NCBI GenBank assembly: GCA_025934775.1
Contig: JAICWO010000003.1
Location: forward strand, 1-64,000
Direction: 5' to 3'
DNA: 64,000 nt
From: Gemmatimonadaceae bacterium
Lineage (GTDB): Bacteria > Gemmatimonadota > Gemmatimonadetes > Gemmatimonadales > Gemmatimonadaceae
Shown here: one piece after another, positions 43,505 through 52,635 of the stretch
How positions within the stretch are numbered: the stretch's first letter is position 1
How the letters are laid out: each line of letters begins with the position of its first letter
Position numbers and translations under genes: made by a program
The notes under the pieces: model-generated
Database searches by the model: none
What the model was told of the DNA's origin: nothing
What the model saw: only the letters and a program-made list of their open reading frames with translations

Positions 43505-44545
43505 ATGGCCCTATTTGGTCGGAATAAGACAACCGTCGGCTTGGACATCGGCTCTGGATTGATCAAAGTCGCGGTGATCGATCACTCCAAGCGCGAGCCC
43601 GAGCTCGTGCGCGTGACCGTCACGCCGTTGCTCGCCGACGCGATCGTCGAGGGCGAGGTCATGGACCCCGGCATCGTGGCGGAAGCCATTCAGACCGCGC
43701 TCGCGAGCGCCGAGGTCAAGTCGAAGGATGTCGTGACCGCCGTCGGCGGCCGCGACGTGATCATAAAGAAGATTCAAATCGAGCGCGTGAAGGAGCAGCA
43801 GGCGCGCGAGTTGATGCGATGGGAGGCCGAGCAGCACGTGCCGTTCGACATGGAGTCGGTGGAGCTGGACTTCCAGATCCTCGACCCGGACGGCAGCGGT
43901 CCCGAGATGAACGTGCTCCTCGTTGCCGCCAAGCGAGAGCTCGTCGAATCGAAGGTGCGCGTCCTCACCGACGCCGGCCTCGATCCGGTCATCGTCGACG
44001 TGGAGTCGTTCGCGCTGCACAACGCGTTCGAGGTGAACCACCCCGACGCCATGCGCGGCGTCGTCGGCCTGCTCAACATCGGCCACGACGTCACGAACAT
44101 CAACATTCTCGATGACGGTGTGCCGCTGCTCACGCGCGATCTCACCGTGGGCACGCGCCGGTTTCGTGAAGACCTGCAGCGCGAGCGCGGCCTGAGCGCC
44201 GACGACGCGCAGCAGCTCGTGCAGGGCTTCGATCGGTCGCCGCATCTCGAGTCGGTGATCGAGACGCGCGGTGAAGAGATCGCGGTCGGCATCGAGCGCG
44301 CGACCGCGTTCCTCGAGCAGAACTCGCGCGGCGGTCACGTGCGCGCGATTTACACGTGCGGCGGCGGCTCGCGCATCCCGGGACTCAACGAGATGCTCGC
44401 GAACCGGCTGCGCGTCACCGTGCAGCAGGCTAACCCGCTGGCAAACTTGAAGGTACGTGACGGCGCGCTCGCATCGCTCGTCACAGACGAGATCGCTCCA
44501 CTGTTGATGTTGCCGATCGGGTTGGCGCTCCGGCAGGTGGCGTGA
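43505..44545 (+). CDS. pilM: Type IV pilus assembly protein PilM
   Basis: 346 aa. An actin-like ATPase fold: GLDIGSGLIKVAVID (phosphate 1), NIGHDVTNINILDDG (phosphate 2) and YTCGGGSRIPGLNEML (adenosine). PilM is a cytoplasmic protein that binds the PilN N-terminal peptide and links the inner membrane PilN/O complex to the motor. It begins the pilM-N-O-P-Q set; 233 bp separate it from the prepilin genes, which may contain a separate promoter. The ATG at 43505 gives the usual start MALFGRNKTT. Confidence 0.95.
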   Translation: MALFGRNKTTVGLDIGSGLIKVAVIDHSKREPELVRVTVTPLLADAIVEGEVMDPGIVAEAIQTALASAEVKSKDVVTAVGGRDVIIKKIQIERVKEQQARELMRWEAEQHVPFDMESVELDFQILDPDGSGPEMNVLLVAAKRELVESKVRVLTDAGLDPVIVDVESFALHNAFEVNHPDAMRGVVGLLNIGHDVTNINILDDGVPLLTRDLTVGTRRFREDLQRERGLSADDAQQLVQGFDRSPHLESVIETRGEEIAVGIERATAFLEQNSRGGHVRAIYTCGGGSRIPGLNEMLANRLRVTVQQANPLANLKVRDGALASLVTDEIAPLLMLPIGLALRQVA

Positions 44546-44588
44546 GCATGCCGCACTCGATTGGCGCATTGCCGTTTCCCGTCGCGCG

Positions 44589-45341
44589 ATGATCGAAATC
44601 AATCTTCTGCCTGGATCAGGCAACAAGAAAGCGTCGCGGCGTCAGGCCGTCGATTTCGGCGCGCTCACCGCGGGCCTGTCCGGCCGGTTCAAGGACAAGT
44701 TCCTCGTCGCCGCGATCGTCGGTGTGGTCGTCGCGCTCGGCGCGGTCGGCTACCTGTACGAGTCGCAGCAGCGCCTCGCGTCGTCGCTCGACGATCGCGT
44801 GACGACCGCCGTGAGCGACTCCACGCGCTATGCGAATTTCCTCAAGGCCCGCTACAAGGCCCAGGCCGTGCGCGATACGCTCCTGCGCCAGGTCAACATC
44901 ATTCGCAGCATCGATCAGGATCGCTACGTCTGGCCGCACATCATGGATGAGGTGAGCCGCGCGCTGCCGCAGTACACGTGGCTCACCGTCATGTCGTACG
45001 CCGGCACGCCGCAGGGCTCGACGAACGTCGTCGCGCTTCCGAAATCGCCGACCGACACGAGCGCCAAGGCGAAGAAGAAGCCGCCGAAGCGTCTCGACAC
45101 CGACGTGCCGCTCGATCCGATCACCGTGCGGCTCCTCGGGCAGACCGTCGACATCCAGGCGCTCACGCGCTTCATGAAAGATCTCGAAGCATCGCCGTTC
45201 CTGTCAAACGTCGCGCTCGATCACTCCGAGCCCGCGATCGTCGGCGGCAAGGAAGTCGTGCAGTTCCAGCTCACCATGGCGTACAGCCGGCCCGACACGC
45301 TCCTGCTGCATCGCGTGCCACTCAGCTTGTCGGTGAGGTAA
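44589..45341 (+). CDS. pilN: Type IV pilus assembly protein PilN
   Basis: 250 aa. The N-terminal MIEINLLPG is the conserved PilM-binding peptide INLLP. After a short linker, one membrane helix (about 37-57) is followed by a coiled-coil and a ferredoxin-like periplasmic domain. The middle has a Lys-rich loop (KAKKKPPKR). It pairs with PilO in the inner membrane. The gap to pilM is 43 nt. Confidence 0.93.
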   Translation: MIEINLLPGSGNKKASRRQAVDFGALTAGLSGRFKDKFLVAAIVGVVVALGAVGYLYESQQRLASSLDDRVTTAVSDSTRYANFLKARYKAQAVRDTLLRQVNIIRSIDQDRYVWPHIMDEVSRALPQYTWLTVMSYAGTPQGSTNVVALPKSPTDTSAKAKKKPPKRLDTDVPLDPITVRLLGQTVDIQALTRFMKDLEASPFLSNVALDHSEPAIVGGKEVVQFQLTMAYSRPDTLLLHRVPLSLSVR

Positions 45342-45343
45342 CC

Positions 45344-45961
45344 ATGGCGCTCCTTCCCCAGAACCCGCGCGATCAGAAGCTCATCGTCGTCGCCGTCCTG
45401 GCCATCGGCCTCGCCGGCGTGTACCAGCAGCTCGTCTGGACGCCCAAGAGCCAGGAGCTGCACACCATTCAGGCGCATCTCGATACGCTCGACTCGCTGA
45501 ACAAGCAGGCGAAGATGCAGGTCGCGCAGGGCACGGCGACCAAGATGAAGCAGGAAGCCGACGCGTACTCGCAGGAGCTCTCGGTGCTGCGCGGCCTCGT
45601 GCCGACGCAGAACGAAGTCCCCGGCATGCTCGACATGATCTCCAACGCGGCGCGCCGCGCCGGTCTCGAGTTTGCCGACGTCGCCCCGGACGGAGTCGTC
45701 GAGGGCGACCAATTTGATACATATCGATACAAAATGGGCGTCACCGGCCCGTATCATAAAGTCGCCGACTTCCTCGCCAACGTCGGCTCGCTCCCGCGCA
45801 TCATCGAGCCGATCAACGTCTCGCTCTCGCCCACGACGCGTCAGTCCACCGAAGTCAAAGCGCGCGCGAACGAGCAGCTGCTCGACGTGAAGTTCGGTGT
45901 GCAGACGTACGTCGCGCACGCCGAGACGAAGCCGAGCGGCGGCAAGGCGGGCCAGCCATGA
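45344..45961 (+). CDS. pilO: Type IV pilus assembly protein PilO
   Basis: 205 aa. One N-terminal membrane helix (about 13-29), a coiled-coil (IQAHLDTLDSLNKQAKMQVA), and a ferredoxin-like periplasmic domain with GLEFADVAPDGVVEGDQFD. The fold, size and order are those of PilO, which dimerises with PilN. The ATG at 45344 stands 2 nt after the pilN stop; its stop overlaps the pilP start. Confidence 0.92.
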   Translation: MALLPQNPRDQKLIVVAVLAIGLAGVYQQLVWTPKSQELHTIQAHLDTLDSLNKQAKMQVAQGTATKMKQEADAYSQELSVLRGLVPTQNEVPGMLDMISNAARRAGLEFADVAPDGVVEGDQFDTYRYKMGVTGPYHKVADFLANVGSLPRIIEPINVSLSPTTRQSTEVKARANEQLLDVKFGVQTYVAHAETKPSGGKAGQP

Positions 45962-46557
45962 TGCGTGCTCTGATCGCCGCGGCGGCGCTCGGCTTTGCCG
46001 CGCATAGCGCGTCGGCGCAGGCCCCGCTCTCCAGAACGAAGGCGGCCGCGAACAAGGCGAAAAGCGCCGAGAACACGCACGTCGCCAACGAGCAGAAGGT
46101 CGAGCAGCAGGCGACCAAGCCGGCGGCGAAAGCGCCGGCGAAAGCCGCGGCCAAGCCGGCGGCGAAAGGCGGGAAGCAGCAGCCCGGCACCAAGCTCGAG
46201 CTGCCGAGCGACACCACGCCGTCGCACGTCACGATCATGCGCGAGGTCTTCGACTACGAGTCGGGCGGCCGTCGCGATCCGTTCGTCTCGCTGCTCAACA
46301 CCAGCGAGCTGCGCCCGGGGATCGGTGATCTCCGACTCACGGGCATCTTGTACGACCAGTCCGGCCGCCACTCCGTCGCGACGCTGCGCGATAACGGCAC
46401 CAACGCGCTCTATCGGGTCTCCGTGGGCAGCACGCTCGGCCGCATGCACGTCGCGGCGATCCGCCTCAAGACCGTCGTGTTCAGCATCGACGAATTCGGC
46501 ACCACCCGCCAGGACTCTCTCATCCTCGGCGACACCACCAAAGCGAGGGCCAGATGA
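45958..46557 (+). CDS. pilP: Type IV pilus assembly protein PilP
   Basis: 199 aa. A signal peptide ends near ASAQA; no lipobox is present, unlike many PilP proteins. A Lys/Ala-rich disordered linker (about 28-78) leads to the PilP beta-sandwich with YESGGRRDPFVSLL and LRLTGILYDQSGRHSVATLR. PilP links the PilNO complex to the PilQ secretin. It overlaps pilO and pilQ, each by 4 nt. Confidence 0.88.
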   Translation: MMRALIAAAALGFAAHSASAQAPLSRTKAAANKAKSAENTHVANEQKVEQQATKPAAKAPAKAAAKPAAKGGKQQPGTKLELPSDTTPSHVTIMREVFDYESGGRRDPFVSLLNTSELRPGIGDLRLTGILYDQSGRHSVATLRDNGTNALYRVSVGSTLGRMHVAAIRLKTVVFSIDEFGTTRQDSLILGDTTKARAR

Positions 46558-48527
46558 GCTCACTCCGGACGCTTGCATCGACGCTGTTCGTGGCGTTCGG
46601 CGCGATCGGAGGCCTTTCCACGGCAGCAACCGCGCTTCCGACTCCGACCGACGCGACCGTCACCGGCCTGCGTGTGGTCTCGCTCACCGGACGCGCGGAC
46701 GTGGTCATCTCCGTCAGTGGCGCGGTCACGTACAAGCACTTCACCCTCAGCAGGCCGGACAAGATCGTCGTCGACATCGACGGCGCGACGCTCGGCCTTC
46801 CGCAGGGCAACTCGTATGACGGCGTGGCACGCGGCGGCATCACGCGCATCCGTTATTCACAGTTCACGAGATCCACGGTCCGCGTGGTGCTCACGCTCGA
46901 CGCGGCGCATCCGTACACCGTGCAGAAGGAAGACGGCGACCTGCGCGTGAGCGTCGAAGGCGCGACGGCCAAGTTCGCACCGTGGTCGGCTGGCGAGGCG
47001 CACGCGGAGTCGCTCGCGCTCGTCACGCCTGATGCGGTCGAGCCGGAGTCGAAACCCGCAGCCGTCGTCGCACCGGCCAAGCAGGAGAAGTCGCCGACGC
47101 ACATGGAGCGCAAGGAGTTCATGCCCTCCGAGGTGCAGCAGGTGCCGACGATCACCGTGAGTTGGGATCACGCGCCGATCGAGGACGTGCTCGCGATGTT
47201 CTCGAACTTCACCGGCCGCACGATTCTGCCGTCGAAGAACGTGACCGGAACGGTCACGGCGAACATCATCAATCAGCCATGGGACGTGGCGCTCAAGGCT
47301 GTGATGAACGCGAACGGCTACGACGTCACCGTCGATCAGAACGGCGTGATCATCGTCGACACCTTCGAGGCGATCGCGGCGCGTCAATCGACCATTCCAC
47401 TCTCGACGCAGACGATCCGCCTGAACTACGCGCGCGCCGTTTCCGTCTCGCCAATGGTGAAGGAACGCCTCTCGCGCGCTTGTCCGCAGACGACGACGGT
47501 GAGCGGCGGGGCGGTGAGCCAGCCGATTCCGGGCGCGCCCACCGCGCAGGCCGCGCCGACCCCGACAACGGTGTCGACGGTCGAGAGCTTGTCCTGCCCG
47601 CAGCGCGGCACGGTGACGGCGGACTCGATCACGAACAGCATCAGCATCACCGATGTGCCGAGCAACATTCCGCAGCTCGTGCAGTACGCGCGGAGCCTCG
47701 ACCTGCGCCAGCCGCAGGTCAGCATCAAGGCGAAGATCATCCTCGTCGACCGCTCGACGCTCGAGGGGCTGGGCCTTCGCTACGACCTCGGCACGCAGAA
47801 TCAGTTCTTCAACGACATCGTCCCGCGCCTCGACTCGACCGGCAAGCCGCGCACGGATGCCGGCCAGATCCTGCTCGGCGGCAACACGCTGTCGGCGATC
47901 GCGAACGCGACGCAGCGCATTCCCGGTGCGGCGCTGCAGCTCGTGTACTCGACGGCGATGGGCAACTTCAATTTCACGACGTTCCTCGAGGCGCTGCAGA
48001 CCAACACGCTGCTCGACGTGCAAGCCGAGCCGCAGGCGAGCGTGTTGAACAATCGCACGGCCAATCTCACCGCGGGCACGCAGGTCCCGGTGCGTGTGAT
48101 CGACGCCGGCGCGGGCGGCAACAACACGTCGAACTTCCCGCGCGCCACGGTGCAGTTCCAGCAGACGGGCGTGATCCTCACCGTGACGCCGCAGATCACA
48201 GCGAACCGCCAGGTCCAGATGCAGGTGCACGTCGAGAACTCTGATGTGCAGTTCGAGGCGAACGACGTCGGCGCCGTCTTCCCGACACAGAAGGTGGACG
48301 AAACGGTTCTCGTCGCTGATGGCGAGACGGCGGTCGCGGGCGGCCTCACGCAGACGACGGTGTCGTACTCGCGGTCCGGCCTCCCGGTGCTGATGGATCT
48401 CCCGATCATCGGCCGTCTCTTCGGTGTGACGAATCGCACGGAAACCAAGCGCGATCTGTTGATTCTCATCACGCCGCACATCATCGACGAAGGGCAAATC
48501 GCGCCCGACCCGACGAACCAGCCGTGA
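46554..48527 (+). CDS. pilQ: Type IV pilus secretin PilQ
   Basis: 657 aa. A signal peptide, an AMIN domain (about 30-130, DVVISVSGAVTYKHFTLSRP), a linker, secretin N-domains (TITVSWDHAPIEDVLAMFSN), and the secretin core with VPVRVIDAGAGG and GVILTVTPQIT, ending in the ring-forming LPIIGRLFG and LITPHII. It forms the outer membrane pilus pore. One AMIN domain only, as in short PilQ forms. Two Cys in the middle (SRACPQTTT and SLSCPQRGT) might form a disulfide. Confidence 0.95.
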   Translation: MSSLRTLASTLFVAFGAIGGLSTAATALPTPTDATVTGLRVVSLTGRADVVISVSGAVTYKHFTLSRPDKIVVDIDGATLGLPQGNSYDGVARGGITRIRYSQFTRSTVRVVLTLDAAHPYTVQKEDGDLRVSVEGATAKFAPWSAGEAHAESLALVTPDAVEPESKPAAVVAPAKQEKSPTHMERKEFMPSEVQQVPTITVSWDHAPIEDVLAMFSNFTGRTILPSKNVTGTVTANIINQPWDVALKAVMNANGYDVTVDQNGVIIVDTFEAIAARQSTIPLSTQTIRLNYARAVSVSPMVKERLSRACPQTTTVSGGAVSQPIPGAPTAQAAPTPTTVSTVESLSCPQRGTVTADSITNSISITDVPSNIPQLVQYARSLDLRQPQVSIKAKIILVDRSTLEGLGLRYDLGTQNQFFNDIVPRLDSTGKPRTDAGQILLGGNTLSAIANATQRIPGAALQLVYSTAMGNFNFTTFLEALQTNTLLDVQAEPQASVLNNRTANLTAGTQVPVRVIDAGAGGNNTSNFPRATVQFQQTGVILTVTPQITANRQVQMQVHVENSDVQFEANDVGAVFPTQKVDETVLVADGETAVAGGLTQTTVSYSRSGLPVLMDLPIIGRLFGVTNRTETKRDLLILITPHIIDEGQIAPDPTNQP

Positions 48528-48548
48528 TCGCGGCTCCGGAGTGATATC

Positions 48549-51092
48549 ATGCGTTCCGTTCTCACACGGTTGACCGCGCTGGCGGCGGGCATGCTGATCG
48601 TCGCGAGTTGCGACACGGCGATGCCCACCTCCGGCAGCACGTTTCCGACGTCCGGGTCCTCCGGCACGTCGTCATCGACGTCGAATGGCAACAAGCCGAC
48701 GATCGCGATCGATTCGCCGCTCGTCGGGACGCTGATCAACGTCGGCGACTCGGTGCTCGTCACCGTGCATCTGCACGACAGCAAGGCGCTCACGTCCGCG
48801 AGCATGGTTGGCGTGACGGAGAAGGGCAGTGTCGACCTCGGCACGTTCACGCAGACCGTGCGCTACGGCGAGGTCGACGTCCCGAGTGATAAGGGCTCGT
48901 TCCGCCCCGGTCTTCGCGACACGGTGATCCGCCGCTATCTGCAGCCGCTCAACGTCGCCGACACGACACTCGACAGCCTGATCGTCATCGTCATCGCGCG
49001 CGATTCCATCGGCCTCGCCGATACGGCGCAGACGCGGATCAACATCGTCGCCGGCCCCAAGGTGAGCATCGCGACGCCGACGAACGGCGACAGCATTCCC
49101 GCCGGCGTTGGTCTCTCGATCGCGGCTCGCGCGCAGTCGGACGTCGGCGTGGGACGCATCGACGTGCGCGTGCGCGGTGAGTCCAACTGGCCGACGCAGT
49201 TCGACACCACGATCACACAAGTCTATACCGGAAATCCACGCGACATCACGTTCAACACCGTCGCGCGGATTCCAATCAACGCGCCGCTCCGCGGCCGCTT
49301 GACGATCACCGCGACCGCCGTCGACGTGAATCGACAGCCGGGCGCATCGTCGCCCGTCGTGGTGTTCGTGCGCGCGTCGTCCGCGGCACAGCCGCGCGTC
49401 ACGCAGGTCGTCGCGCCCAAGAGCGAGTATCTCGATTCCGTCACGGTGAGCGCGACGGGGGATGCGATCGCGAAGCTTGGCCTCATCATTCGCGACAGCG
49501 TCGGCGCGATCATTCAGCAGGACACGCTCAATCTGAACCCGCCGTTCAACGCGAACGTGCAGGCGAACATCGGGCTCGGTCTTCCGTCCACGCAGCAGGG
49601 CCGCAAGCTTGGCATCACGGCGTTCGCGGTCGACCAGGCGGGTCGCGTCGGCTATGCCGTCGCGGCGAATCATCCCGCCGCGGAAGGCGACATCAACAAT
49701 GCGCTCATCGATTCGACGCTGATCGTCTACGGACGCACGTATCAGCTTCCGCAGTCCGGCAACATCGGCGACCTCGCCGTCGATCAGACGCGCGGCAACG
49801 TCTTCCTCTCGAACACCGATTTCAACCTGCTCGACGTCTGGCAGAACACGAAGCGGGGGTTCACGTCGGGCACGATCTCCGTCGGTTCGCTGCCGTGGGG
49901 CCTCTTCGTCTCGAACAATCCCGACACGCTCCTCGTCGCGAACTCCGGCGGCACGAACATCAGCCGCGTGTTCATCGGCAGCACGGATGTGGCGCAGATG
50001 CACGAGGATCTCGCCAACCGCATCCTCACGCGAAACACGTACGTGTACGTCGTCACGGTGCAGAAGGACGACAACACCGGGAAGATTCGACTCTCGGCTG
50101 AAGGTCCGATCAGCTACTCCGATCGTCCGCAGTACCTCGTCCAGTCGAAGGGCGGACGCATCTTCTACTCGACGCGTCCCACGACGGCGAATCCCGCGGG
50201 CACGATCCGCTGGCTCGATCCGTCGCTGCCGGTACCCGATCCGCGGCAGATCTGGCAGTACGGCACGTTCCTCAAGACCACGACGCAGCAGTACGCGCTG
50301 TTCAACGTCGACTCGATCGCGATCGGCGCCACGCTGCCGTCGTCGCTCGCGTCCGATACGCTGTTCATCTGGGATCACCCGTATGGCCAGAAGACCGGCG
50401 TCGTCGCGGTGTTCGACACGATTCCGGTGAACGCGCTCGCGGAAGCCGTCGCGGGCGGCAGTGATGCGGAGATGGTGCTGCGCCTGGACGTGACCACGCT
50501 GCCGCTCACCGATACGACGTTCGCCTCCGCGAGCGGCGATCGCAGTTGGATCGCGTTCGGTGAAGCGCATACCACGGGCGTCGGCCGCGTGATCATGGTC
50601 GCCGACTCGACCGGCGTGGTGCCGAACTTCTTCTCGCCGCTCGTCACGATCTCCGATCTCACTGACAACGCATCGGAACGCGTCTTCGGCATCGCGCAGG
50701 ACAAGAGGGGATTGATCGTCGGCGCGCACGGCGCACAGACGTACTTCTCGGCGGTTGACGATCCGTTCCACCTGCGCTTGCAGGGCAAGTACGATTCGCC
50801 CGACGACGGCGCCGGTCTCGCGTTCCACCCGAACGCCGACGGCATTCTCACGTCACAGTCCGCACGCGTGGCCTTCGCGGCCGAAGCCTCGGGCTCGATC
50901 GACGCGATCGACATCGCCTACTACATCAATCGCGGCCACTACCTGTTGAAGAATCCGATCTACGGCCCGCTGCGCGCGAGCCTGCCGATGCCGGGCGATC
51001 CATCAGGCGTGATTCTCAAGCTCTTCGCATTGAGCAAGCAAGGCTTGGTGGTGATCGATCTGACGCAGGCGGACTTGAAGCCGGGACCGTGA
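48549..51092 (+). CDS. Large lipoprotein with Ig-like and propeller-like regions
   Basis: 847 aa. The lipobox IVASC anchors it. A Ser/Gly/Thr linker (about 22-45) leads to Ig-like beta domains (about 45-360), then repeats resembling a beta-propeller (GNIGDLAVDQTRGNVFLSNT, then similar WG-type strands) to the end. No catalytic motif is seen. The gene follows pilQ by 21 bp, so it may be co-transcribed with the pilus operon and act as an outer membrane or surface partner; this is inference from position. Confidence 0.7.
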   Translation: MRSVLTRLTALAAGMLIVASCDTAMPTSGSTFPTSGSSGTSSSTSNGNKPTIAIDSPLVGTLINVGDSVLVTVHLHDSKALTSASMVGVTEKGSVDLGTFTQTVRYGEVDVPSDKGSFRPGLRDTVIRRYLQPLNVADTTLDSLIVIVIARDSIGLADTAQTRINIVAGPKVSIATPTNGDSIPAGVGLSIAARAQSDVGVGRIDVRVRGESNWPTQFDTTITQVYTGNPRDITFNTVARIPINAPLRGRLTITATAVDVNRQPGASSPVVVFVRASSAAQPRVTQVVAPKSEYLDSVTVSATGDAIAKLGLIIRDSVGAIIQQDTLNLNPPFNANVQANIGLGLPSTQQGRKLGITAFAVDQAGRVGYAVAANHPAAEGDINNALIDSTLIVYGRTYQLPQSGNIGDLAVDQTRGNVFLSNTDFNLLDVWQNTKRGFTSGTISVGSLPWGLFVSNNPDTLLVANSGGTNISRVFIGSTDVAQMHEDLANRILTRNTYVYVVTVQKDDNTGKIRLSAEGPISYSDRPQYLVQSKGGRIFYSTRPTTANPAGTIRWLDPSLPVPDPRQIWQYGTFLKTTTQQYALFNVDSIAIGATLPSSLASDTLFIWDHPYGQKTGVVAVFDTIPVNALAEAVAGGSDAEMVLRLDVTTLPLTDTTFASASGDRSWIAFGEAHTTGVGRVIMVADSTGVVPNFFSPLVTISDLTDNASERVFGIAQDKRGLIVGAHGAQTYFSAVDDPFHLRLQGKYDSPDDGAGLAFHPNADGILTSQSARVAFAAEASGSIDAIDIAYYINRGHYLLKNPIYGPLRASLPMPGDPSGVILKLFALSKQGLVVIDLTQADLKPGP

Positions 51093-51095
51093 GTG

Positions 51096-51131
51096 CACAC
51101 GAAGCGCCGCCTTTCGGCGGCGCTTCGTGTG
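51096..51131 (+). terminator. Perfect 16-bp hairpin after the pilus operon
   Basis: CACACGAAGCGCCGCC (51096-51111), loop TTTC, then its exact complement (51116-51131). No T-run follows, so termination by it alone is uncertain. Confidence 0.6.
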
Positions 51132-51133
51132 AT

Positions 51134-51366
51134 GTAGGGTGCTCGCGCTGCGCGCTCGTGGTATGGCCGGCGCGCAGGGCGCGCCTGTAGGGTTGCTTCG
51201 GCGGCTTCGCCGCCTCGCTGATGTGCGGCCTTCGGCCGTGTCACGGCGTGACGCAGTCCCGCTGCCGAAGGCAGCCCACTGCAGCGCGAGCCCGGTACGG
51301 GCCCGACGCGACCCTACAGGCGGCGCAGCCGCCGACCCTACAGCGAGCGCCGCGAGCGACCCTACT
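51134..51366. repeat. GTAGGGT-boxed GC-rich palindrome cluster
   Basis: GTAGGGT occurs in the left part (51134-51140 and near 51190) and its complement ACCCTAC in the right part (near 51311, 51337 and 51360). The boxes are separated by GC-rich mini-palindromes such as GGCGGCTTCGCCGCC and GGCGGCGCAGCCGCC. The whole stretch is a roughly symmetric inverted array between the 847-aa lipoprotein and aroC. Confidence 0.7.
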
Positions 51367-51378
51367 ATTTTTCGCGCC

Positions 51379-52635
51379 ATGTCCATCCTCCGTTTCACAA
51401 CAGCGGGCGAATCCCACGGTCCCGCCCTCGTCAGCATTCTCGAAGGCATGATCGCCGGCCTCCCGCTCCTGGCCGACGACGTCAACACCGAGCTCGCCCG
51501 CCGGCAGCAAGGCTACGGCCGCGGGCGCCGCATGCAAATCGAGAAGGACGCGATCGAATTCCTCTCCGGCGTGCGCGCCGGCCAGACCCTCGGCGCGCCA
51601 ATCGCGATGCTCATGCACAACCGCGATTGGAAGAACTGGCAGGAGATCATGGACCCCGCGCCGAGCAAGGCGGAGAGTGGAGAGGAGAGAATGGAGAGTG
51701 GAGATGCCGCGCTCTCCACTCTCCACTCTCCACCCTCCACTCTCCGTAAACGCGCCGTCACGCGCGTCCGTCCCGGACACGCCGACCTCACCGGCATTCT
51801 CAAATACGACCGCGACGATGCACGGGACATTCTCGAGCGTGCCTCCGCGCGCGAGACCACGGCGCGCGTCGCCGCGGCCGCGATCTGTAAGCGTTTGCTA
51901 AACGAGTTCGGCGTGCGCATCGGGAGCCACCTCGTGCACCTCGGCGGCATCGACGCCGCGCGGCCGGAGACCATGCCCGAGGACCTCAACGCGGCGAGCG
52001 ACGCATCGCCGCTCCGCACACTCGACAAGGGCGCCGAGCAGCGGATGATCGCCTACATCGACGAGATCAAGCGCGCCGGCAACACGCTCGGCGGAATCTG
52101 CGAGGTCGTCGCCGACGGTCTGCCCGTGGGATTGGGATCGCACGTGTCGTGGGATCGAAAGCTCGACGGGCGCATCGGCGCGGCGATCATGTCGATTCCC
52201 GCGGTGAAAGGCGTCGAGATCGGAATGGGCTTTCAGGCGTCGCGTGTCACGGGCGCCGACGTGCACGATGAGATTGAACCGGCGCACGGCCGCACGCTCA
52301 CCGGTAACGTGCGCCGCAAGACCAACCGCGCGGGCGGGCTCGAGGGCGGGATGACGACCGGTGAGCCGCTCGTCGTGCGGGTGGCCATGAAACCCATCAG
52401 CACGCTCATGCGTCCGCTGGGAACAGTGGACGTCGCGACCGGCGAATCGGCGGCAGCGGTCGCCGAGCGCAGCGATGTGACCGCGGTGCCCGCGATGGGA
52501 GTGATTGCCGAGGCGATGGTCGCGTTCGTGCTCGCGGATGCGTTCCTCGAGAAGTTCGGCGGTGACTCGCTCGGCGAGACCAAACGGAATTATGACGCCT
52601 ACCTTTCGCACGTCGCATCCCGGCTCGGCGGCTGA
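51379..52635 (+). CDS. aroC: Chorismate synthase, with an in-frame repeat insertion
   Basis: 418 aa; most family members are about 360-400. Family motifs: TTAGESHGPAL at the start, GYGRGRRMQIEKD, GHADLTGILKY and ERASARETTARVA, all part of the FMN/EPSP site. It makes chorismate from EPSP. Between EIMDPAP and RAVTRVRPGHAD lies about 28 extra residues (about 96-124), encoded by a heptad inverted repeat (51671-51746). The frame stays open and the flanking motifs are intact, so the enzyme is probably active with an added surface loop. The ATG at 51379 is chosen. Its end overlaps aroK by 44 nt. Confidence 0.92.
   Translation: MSILRFTTAGESHGPALVSILEGMIAGLPLLADDVNTELARRQQGYGRGRRMQIEKDAIEFLSGVRAGQTLGAPIAMLMHNRDWKNWQEIMDPAPSKAESGEERMESGDAALSTLHSPPSTLRKRAVTRVRPGHADLTGILKYDRDDARDILERASARETTARVAAAAICKRLLNEFGVRIGSHLVHLGGIDAARPETMPEDLNAASDASPLRTLDKGAEQRMIAYIDEIKRAGNTLGGICEVVADGLPVGLGSHVSWDRKLDGRIGAAIMSIPAVKGVEIGMGFQASRVTGADVHDEIEPAHGRTLTGNVRRKTNRAGGLEGGMTTGEPLVVRVAMKPISTLMRPLGTVDVATGESAAAVAERSDVTAVPAMGVIAEAMVAFVLADAFLEKFGGDSLGETKRNYDAYLSHVASRLGG
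51671..51746. repeat. Heptad inverted repeat inside aroC
   Basis: The left arm has GGAGAGT-type 7-bp units (51672-51704), and the right arm CTCTCCA units (51712-51746), complementary with few mismatches around a 6-nt centre. It encodes an extra loop of chorismate synthase. Confidence 0.9.
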
